A stretch of DNA of 64,000 nucleotides, taken from NCBI GenBank assembly GCA_029555025.1, contig JAKPTZ010000102.1, positions 1 through 64,000 of the forward strand, in the 5' to 3' direction. Numbering within the stretch: the stretch's first letter is position 1; each line of letters begins with the position of its first letter. This document shows positions 58,887 through 64,000 of this stretch, piece by piece. The notes under the pieces were generated by a model, which worked only from the letters and a program-made list of their open reading frames with translations, did no database searches and had not been told where the DNA came from. Position numbers and translations under genes: made by a program. This DNA is from Deltaproteobacteria bacterium (GTDB lineage Bacteria > Myxococcota_A > UBA9042 > DTJE01).

Positions 58887-59078
58887 ATGGCTGTTCCGAA
58901 GAAAAAGAAGTCCCGTTCGAAGCGTGATTCGCGTCGCGCGAATCATGACCGCCTGACGTTGCGTTCGCTGGTCAAGTGTTCGCGTTGCGGCGCCGTAAGG
59001 CTGCCCCACAGGGCCTGCCGCGAGTGCGGTTTTTACCGTGATCGCATCGTGGTTGCCACTGAACCGACCGGAGCCTGA
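58887..59078 (+). CDS. rpmF: 50S ribosomal protein L32
   Basis: The 63-residue protein starts AVPKKKKSRSKRDSRRANH and holds a zinc-ribbon with CSRCGAVRLPHRAC and CGFY, the L32 pattern. It is preceded by GGAGG. It ends four bases before rpiB. Confidence 0.97.
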   Translation: MAVPKKKKSRSKRDSRRANHDRLTLRSLVKCSRCGAVRLPHRACRECGFYRDRIVVATEPTGA

Positions 59079-59082
59079 CCCG

Positions 59083-59526
59083 ATGAAAATCGGCATTGGC
59101 TCAGATCATGCCGGTTGCGGATTGAAGGCGCGCATCGTTCAACACCTTGCCGCCGCCGGGCATCAGGTAACGGACGTCGGAACCGATTCTCCCGACAGAT
59201 CCGTCGATTATCCCGTTTATGCCCGCAAGGTCGCCCAGTCGGTTGCTTCCGGCGATCTCGAACTGGGGATCCTGGTATGCGGAACCGGCATCGGGATGTC
59301 CATTGCCGCGAACAAGATTGACGGGATACGAGCCGCGCTGATTCATGATCACGTCACCGCCCGCATGGCCCGGATGCACAACAACGCCAATGTCATCTGC
59401 ATGGGCGCCAGGCTCCTGGCCGCCGAGTATGCGATCGATCTGGTTGACCAGTTCCTGTCCTGCCCGTTTGAGCAGCGCCACCAGCGCCGTCTTGACCTGA
59501 TTACCGATATCGAACGCGGGGGCTGA
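59083..59526 (+). CDS. rpiB: Ribose-5-phosphate isomerase B
   Basis: The 147-residue RpiB/LacAB-type protein interconverts ribose 5-phosphate and ribulose 5-phosphate. It has GSDHAGCGLKARI, the catalytic-Cys loop ILVCGTGIGMSIAANK, and HDHVTARMARMHNNANV. The ATG at 59083 is chosen because the ORF start at 59038 overlaps rpmF. Confidence 0.96.
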   Translation: MKIGIGSDHAGCGLKARIVQHLAAAGHQVTDVGTDSPDRSVDYPVYARKVAQSVASGDLELGILVCGTGIGMSIAANKIDGIRAALIHDHVTARMARMHNNANVICMGARLLAAEYAIDLVDQFLSCPFEQRHQRRLDLITDIERGG

Positions 59527-59530
59527 TGCC

Positions 59531-60016
59531 ATGAAGTGCCCGATCTGCGGCAATCCCGACAGCCGGGTAATCGATTCCCGCGAGGCCGGTACCGGCGACG
59601 CCATCCGTCGTCGTCGCGAATGCGAGTCCTGCCACCGCCGTTTCACGACTTATGAACGTGCCGAGGAATTCATTCCAAGGGTTATCAAGAAGGATGGCCG
59701 GCGTGAGGAATTCAGTCGTTTCAAGCTGATGGCCGGTCTATCCCGCGCGTGTCAGAAGACGCGTGTTTCGAGCGTCGAACTCGAGGCCTTCATCGACGGG
59801 CTGCTGGCCAGGATCCAGGACAGGATGGCGACCGAGGTCGAGAGTTGCTGGATTGGTGGGGAAGTCATGGATTTCCTGCGTGAAAAGGATCCGGTCGCAT
59901 ACGTCAGGTTCGCAAGCGTCTATCGGCGTTTCACCGATATTGAGGCGTTTGAGGATGAGATCCGCCTGTTGCTGAGGCAGCCCGAAAGGCGCGATTCCCC
60001 GGAGGCCGAACGTTGA
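59531..60016 (+). CDS. nrdR: Transcriptional repressor NrdR
   Basis: The 161-residue protein has the N-terminal zinc ribbon (MKCPICGNPDSRVIDSR, then CESCHRRFTTYE) and the ATP-cone (VIKKDGRREEFSRFKLMAGL). NrdR represses ribonucleotide reductase genes according to ATP/dATP. It overlaps ribD by four bases. Confidence 0.97.
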   Translation: MKCPICGNPDSRVIDSREAGTGDAIRRRRECESCHRRFTTYERAEEFIPRVIKKDGRREEFSRFKLMAGLSRACQKTRVSSVELEAFIDGLLARIQDRMATEVESCWIGGEVMDFLREKDPVAYVRFASVYRRFTDIEAFEDEIRLLLRQPERRDSPEAER

Positions 60017-61149
60017 TTCGCGAATCGACAGGAATCGAGGATCCCCGTTTTTCCGCTTTCGATCGGGCCATGATGCGCCGAGTCCTTGCGGTTGCCGGGC
60101 GCGGGCGCGGCCTGGTCAGTCCGAATCCCATGGTCGGTGCCGTCGTCGTCCGTGACGGCCAGGTGGTGGCGACCGGTTATCATCATCGTCACGGCTCGTC
60201 GCATGCCGAGGTTGATGCCCTTTCCCGCATCGGGTTCGACGCCCAAGGCTGCACGCTTTATGTGAATCTTGAGCCCTGCTGCCATCAGGGAATGACGCCG
60301 CCTTGCACCAGTTCGGTCATTTCGTCCGGTGTCAGCCGGGTGGTCATCGGCACCATGGATCCCAATCCCCTGGTGTCGGGGCGTGGCATTGCAAGTCTTC
60401 GACAGGCCGGGCTTCAAGTCGATGTGGGGCTGCTTGAATCAGCCTGTCGTGAGCTTAATCGTGGTTTCTTCAAGTGGATTACAACGGGTCTGCCGTTCGT
60501 AACCCTTAAAATGGCGTGCACGCTTGACGGAAGAACCGCCGACAGGCACGGTCGGTCGCGATGGATTACCGGGGAACCCGCCAGGCGGGACGTGCATCGT
60601 CTTCGCGCCGACAGCGACTGTGTAATGGTCGGCGGCAACACGGCCTCCCATGATGACCCGCTTCTTCTTCCGGTGATGGTTCGGGCCCGCAGGAATCCGG
60701 TTCGCGCCGTCGTAAGCGGATCCGGCGGGATCGAGCCCGGATCCAGGCTGGCCATGTCGGTCGGTGACGGTCCGGTGTTTCTTTTCACGTCGGATCGGGC
60801 CGCGCGCGAACGGGTGGATGCGCTTGCGGGATCGGGCATCCAGGTCATTTCCGTCCCTTCGACGGACGATGGCCTTGACCTGCCGGCTGTTCTGCGGGAA
60901 CTCGGGGCGCGCCGAATCACATCGGTTCTGGTCGAAGGCGGCTCCACGCTGGCCGCGTCCCTGCTTCGAGCTTCGCTGGTCGATCGGCTGGTCGTCTATT
61001 ACGCGCCGATCCTGGTGGGGGATCCGTCGGCCCCGGGCCTTTGCTCGGACATGGGAATCCACGATATCGGCAGGTCGCTTCGTTTCAAACTGATCGATTC
61101 GGTTCGCGTCGGCTGCGACGTCCGCATGCGTTTTGATCCTGAAGGTTGA
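60013..61149 (+). CDS. ribD: Bifunctional riboflavin biosynthesis deaminase/reductase
   Basis: The 378-residue protein has an N-terminal zinc deaminase (VSPNPMVGAVVV, SHAEVDAL, EPCCHQGMTPPC) and a C-terminal reductase (VTLKMACTLDGRTAD, LVEGGSTLAASLL). It carries out the second and third steps of riboflavin synthesis. The start is TTG at 60013, set by a GGAGG seven bases upstream and by overlap with the nrdR stop. An ATG at 60070 would remove part of the first helix. Confidence 0.94.
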   Translation: MIRESTGIEDPRFSAFDRAMMRRVLAVAGRGRGLVSPNPMVGAVVVRDGQVVATGYHHRHGSSHAEVDALSRIGFDAQGCTLYVNLEPCCHQGMTPPCTSSVISSGVSRVVIGTMDPNPLVSGRGIASLRQAGLQVDVGLLESACRELNRGFFKWITTGLPFVTLKMACTLDGRTADRHGRSRWITGEPARRDVHRLRADSDCVMVGGNTASHDDPLLLPVMVRARRNPVRAVVSGSGGIEPGSRLAMSVGDGPVFLFTSDRAARERVDALAGSGIQVISVPSTDDGLDLPAVLRELGARRITSVLVEGGSTLAASLLRASLVDRLVVYYAPILVGDPSAPGLCSDMGIHDIGRSLRFKLIDSVRVGCDVRMRFDPEG

Positions 61150-61171
61150 GGGCCTTTTTCAGGTACGGGGA

Positions 61172-61177
61172 TATAAT
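61172..61177 (+). promoter_or_regulatory. Candidate -10 element upstream of ribE
   Basis: A perfect TATAAT lies 30 bases before the TTG start of ribE. The only -35-like site, TTGAGG at 61146, is spaced at 20 bases, so the promoter is uncertain. Confidence 0.35.
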
Positions 61178-61206
61178 GTCCCGGTATGTGCCATCTGGAG
61201 GCCGCC

Positions 61207-61851
61207 TTGTTTACCGGAATCATCGAAAGTCAGGGCACCATCGCCCAGGTGCGTTCCCGCGGCCAGGGCCTTGAGCTTCACGTTCTGGCGCAGTTGCCGG
61301 GCGGGCCGCTCGTTCCCGGTGAAAGTATCGCGGTTTCAGGGCCTTGTCTTACCGTCGAAAAGGTTGTTGCGGGCGGATTCGTGGTTTTCGCGTCGGCCGA
61401 AACGACAGCCAGGACGACGATCGGGTCGCTGGCCCGTGGCGACAGGGTGAACCTTGAAAGGGCCATGGCCGCTTCAGGGCGGTTCGGCGGCCATATGGTC
61501 ACCGGTCACATCGACGGCATCGGCAGGCTTGTACAGTCGCAGGAGCGTGGCGAGGCGACCGGTCTTGAATTCCAGGTTGGCTCGGAAATCTCCAGGTTCA
61601 TCGTTGCCCGGGGATCCATATCGATTGACGGGATTTCCCTTACTGTCACGGAAGCCGATGCAGGTCGGTTCAAGGTGATGGTCATTCCGCATACGCTTTC
61701 GAACACCACGCTTGATGGCATCAAGCCTGGCGCTTCTGTAAACGTCGAGGTCGATATCGTGGCCCGGTACATCTTCGCCTTCACCAGGCCTTCCGACGGC
61801 GGGATCACCGCCGCCAGGCTTGCCGAACTGGGTTGGGATGTCGGGGACTGA
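61207..61851 (+). CDS. ribE: Riboflavin synthase
   Basis: The 214-residue protein has two lumazine-binding repeats (FTGIIESQGTI, GHMVTGHID; later SIDGISLTVTE and IPHTLSNTTL). It dismutates two lumazine molecules to riboflavin. The TTG at 61207 is chosen: it has CTGGAGG just upstream and yields the conserved (M)FTGIIE start. The ATG at 61186 would add seven unusual residues. No FMN riboswitch is visible here. Confidence 0.93.
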   Translation: MFTGIIESQGTIAQVRSRGQGLELHVLAQLPGGPLVPGESIAVSGPCLTVEKVVAGGFVVFASAETTARTTIGSLARGDRVNLERAMAASGRFGGHMVTGHIDGIGRLVQSQERGEATGLEFQVGSEISRFIVARGSISIDGISLTVTEADAGRFKVMVIPHTLSNTTLDGIKPGASVNVEVDIVARYIFAFTRPSDGGITAARLAELGWDVGD

Positions 61852-62862
61852 TCAGAATTCAGGGCACAGGGGCGCGTCGAAGTCCCCCCTGAAGTGGCCC
61901 GTCACTTCCTTGTGATGATCAAATCCTGTGCCGTCCGGAAAGTTTGCGGACAGGGTCTGCCGGTCAAGTCCCCAGAAAGTCACATCCACCGTTCCCGTCA
62001 CGCGGTTGCTTTCGCGATTGACCACGGCCGTCGCGACGTTCGCCCTGAACAGATCCGGCCCGTAATGGAAGCTCCAGCCGGTTTTCGGGTCAACCGGGGC
62101 CGCCTTGACCAGATCCCCGGTCAAGAAGCGATCCCGGCCTGGCGTTGTTGCAAATTCAATCAGGCCCTGCTTCGGCACCAGGCGGTAGTTTTCGCAGTTA
62201 AGGATCGCGGTGTCCTGGAAAAAGACCATCAGCCGATCCTCGGCGGCGAAGGCGATTGCCGCACCGGGACGGGTCGTCCACGTACCCTGCGGCGTGGTCA
62301 TTGAAATGTGAACGCTGGAACTGCCTTTCGTGGCCGCCAGTCCAGATTGCCCGCGCGCCGGACACAGTGCCGCCGAGAAGCATCCATGGATCGATGCGGT
62401 ATTGCCGGCGGAACGAAGGTCGATGTCGGCATCGATGCATCCGGTGACGCGGTCGTCATGTCGCCTGACGTCGGAAAAAGGCGGATCCTTTCCAGGGTTC
62501 AGGCTGGTCGCCCAGGACGGCCTGTCCTTCTGGTGGAACTTGACGCCCATCGGCTGGCCTGGTGAACCCGGGATGTAAAGCTCGGCGACCGCCGATTCGT
62601 CAAGGGTCGATGAGCAATCGAATCCCGGGCCGTCGAAGAGGTGAACCCTGATCCCCGTGTCCTGCGGCACGGCCAGGGCGAACCGTGCCCTGACGGAGAA
62701 GTCGGATTCGACCTGAACCGACTTCAGGCTGACTTTCACCATGGTCTTTTCGGGATCCCTGCCACGGCAGGACGTCGCCAGAGCGATTGCGCAAGTGGCA
62801 AGGATGGCCGCTTCCATGCGGTGTCGGGAATTCCGGGCCTGGATTTGCTGGAAAATCGGCAT
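61852..62862 (-). CDS. Lipoprotein of unknown function
   Basis: The protein has an N-terminal hydrophobic stretch (EAAILATCAIALATSC) as a lipoprotein-like signal, then about 300 residues that look mostly beta-rich. Pairs of Cys suggest disulfides (FDCSSTLDES, VTGCIDAD, HGCFSAALC). I recognise no domain. An ATG at 62817 would give a shorter signal peptide and is equally possible. It is convergent with ribE, ending one base after it. Confidence 0.65.
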   Translation of the reverse strand: MPIFQQIQARNSRHRMEAAILATCAIALATSCRGRDPEKTMVKVSLKSVQVESDFSVRARFALAVPQDTGIRVHLFDGPGFDCSSTLDESAVAELYIPGSPGQPMGVKFHQKDRPSWATSLNPGKDPPFSDVRRHDDRVTGCIDADIDLRSAGNTASIHGCFSAALCPARGQSGLAATKGSSSVHISMTTPQGTWTTRPGAAIAFAAEDRLMVFFQDTAILNCENYRLVPKQGLIEFATTPGRDRFLTGDLVKAAPVDPKTGWSFHYGPDLFRANVATAVVNRESNRVTGTVDVTFWGLDRQTLSANFPDGTGFDHHKEVTGHFRGDFDAPLCPEF

Positions 62863-62936
62863 TGGACGTCCACGTGGCGGCCCGCCGCCAAGGTTATCAC
62901 TTCCGGCCCTGGCCGGAAACCCGGGCCGGTCCGGGG

Positions 62937-63833
62937 TCAGGGATTCATCGCGACGTTTGAAAGTGTGCCAAGTCCCTCGATGCAGATGTTGACCACGTCC
63001 CCGGCCTTCAGGAAGCAGGGCGGATCCGAGTAAAGCCCGACCCCGCAGGGCGTGCCGGTCGAAATGACGTCACCTGGCATCAGGGTGATGAAGTTGCTTA
63101 TGGTCGAAACCAGGCGGGCCACGCCGAAGATCATGTCGGACGTCGAACAGTCCTGCCGGATCACGTCGTTCACGGTTGTCAGGATTCTCAGGTTGTCAGG
63201 GTCCGGAACCTCGTCAGGGGTCGTCAGGAACGGACCCATCGGACAGAAGGTGTCAAGGCCCTTTGCCCTTGTCCACTGCCCGTCGCCCTTCTGCAGATCG
63301 CGTGCGGAAACATCGTTGACGATGGTATAGCCGCCGATGCATGCAAGTGCCCCGGAAAGCGTAACCGCCCGCGTTTGCCGGCCGATCACGATGCCCAGCT
63401 CACCTTCGTAATCGATTCTGGAGCTGATTTCCCAGAGCCTTATCGGTTCAAGATGTCCGGTGAGTGAAGAAACCAGCTTAGCGAAGAATTTCGGCTCGGC
63501 CGGGATGGGAATGTTCTGTTCAATGCAGTGCGATCGGTAATTCAGGCCGACCGCGATGATCTGGCGCGTGTCGGGAACCGGCGGCAGCCACCTGATGCCC
63601 TCGGGATCGACGGTCATGCAGCCATCTTCCCTTGCCGCGGCGCTTCTTGCGGCCTGAAGCACGGTCATCGTGCGCGGCTCGTTATCCGACAGCGCCCGCA
63701 GAAGGGCGATCCCAACCGGAAAATTGAAACCGGGCAGAAGAATTTCGGCGAACCTGGACAGATCCTGCAGGCCGCAGGCGGTCGGCATCACCGGGATGAT
63801 CCTGCCGTCACGTGACACGAATCCAACCTTCAT
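62937..63833 (-). CDS. Fumarylacetoacetate hydrolase-family protein
   Basis: The 298-residue protein has the FAH C-terminal domain: VGLNYRSHC, metal-binding DYEGELGIVIG, VNDVSARDLQ, KGLDTFCPMGPFL and LMPGDVISTGTPCGVG. The family cleaves or decarboxylates beta-diketo acids from aromatic or sugar catabolism. The specific substrate cannot be named from sequence. It is divergent from queE. Confidence 0.9.
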   Translation of the reverse strand: MKVGFVSRDGRIIPVMPTACGLQDLSRFAEILLPGFNFPVGIALLRALSDNEPRTMTVLQAARSAAAREDGCMTVDPEGIRWLPPVPDTRQIIAVGLNYRSHCIEQNIPIPAEPKFFAKLVSSLTGHLEPIRLWEISSRIDYEGELGIVIGRQTRAVTLSGALACIGGYTIVNDVSARDLQKGDGQWTRAKGLDTFCPMGPFLTTPDEVPDPDNLRILTTVNDVIRQDCSTSDMIFGVARLVSTISNFITLMPGDVISTGTPCGVGLYSDPPCFLKAGDVVNICIEGLGTLSNVAMNP

Positions 63834-63941
63834 GGCGCCTCCATGTCGGGCAATCGCTTCGATGATGGTATCAGAAGGCAGCTTCTTGAAATATAGTTGT
63901 CGTGTTCAGTCGCCCGGACTGTCGGGCCCAGGGGGCGTGGC

Positions 63942-64000
63942 TTGAATATCGCCGAGTTCTTCGTGTCCATTCAGGGGGAGGGCCCCGACAGCGGTCTTGC
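63942..64000 (+). CDS. queE: 7-carboxy-7-deazaguanine synthase, N-terminal fragment
   Basis: The first 20 codons at the right edge read NIAEFFVSIQGEGPDSG after the initiator, the characteristic QueE opening (SIQGEG). QueE is a radical SAM enzyme in queuosine precursor synthesis. The start is TTG at 63942 with AGGGGG seven bases upstream. It is absent from the ORF track because it runs off the window. Confidence 0.8.
   Translation, partial: MNIAEFFVSIQGEGPDSGL

Overview
The window looks like one chromosomal contig piece from a GC-rich, Gram-negative, probably uncultured bacterium. A LolC/E-type permease, an OprP-like porin and many lipoprotein signal peptides point to an outer membrane. The secreted proteins carry Asp/Ala/Val-rich linkers behind the lipobox, a CDNG(T)DDDGNGKADC-type calcium-loop motif and CGDDGCGGSCG-type cysteine repeats. 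I associate this style with deltaproteobacterial lineages such as Myxococcota or Bradymonadota; that placement is an inference from composition and motif style, not from a marker tree. TTG start codons with good Shine-Dalgarno sites recur. I see no rRNA, tRNA or CRISPR array.

Layout. 1-1166: 3' end of a diversity-generating retroelement (DGR): the C-terminal part of its reverse transcriptase and an Asn(AAC)-rich template repeat, then a hairpin and 12-bp tandem repeats. 1167-2339: Fic protein. 2480-11731: myo-inositol catabolic operon behind a LacI-type regulator with tandem operators (iolA, transaldolase-like gene, iolB, iolD, iolE, iolG, PfkB kinase); standard iolC and iolJ are not seen, and the kinase and transaldolase-like gene may replace them. 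11772-20310: MORN-type lipoprotein, a 1201-residue fused HcnABC/sarcosine-oxidase-like dehydrogenase, a repeat-rich spacer, an alpha/beta-hydrolase lipoprotein and an exported MsrB-MsrA fusion. 20478-25890: sensor kinase, then the [FeFe]-hydrogenase maturation set TM1266-like regulator, aspartase, HydF and HydE, with no hydG or hydrogenase in view. 25958-35637: LolC/E-like permease, Ogt-type alkyltransferase, RlmL-like methyltransferase and several large surface lipoproteins. 35713-39030: xseA, a frameshifted M28 peptidase and a metallophosphoesterase.

39037-44979 (minus): an acetate-uptake-like unit of DUF485 protein, SSS symporter interrupted by an in-frame amber codon, porin and a Cache-PAS-CBS-DUF294 regulator. 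45241-53948 (minus): a co-directional run of GT39-like membrane protein, TIGR02757 protein, Cys-rich lipoprotein and two paralogous radical SAM proteins, each with two CxxxCxxC cores around a SPASM-like centre. This is the best candidate for an undescribed system in the window.

54074-64000: conserved housekeeping genes: yraN, the rpsP-khpA-rimM-trmD-SPOUT-rplS-rnhB operon (minus), then DUF177-rpmF-rpiB-nrdR-ribD-ribE (plus), a small lipoprotein, a fumarylacetoacetase-family protein and the first 20 codons of queE at the right edge.
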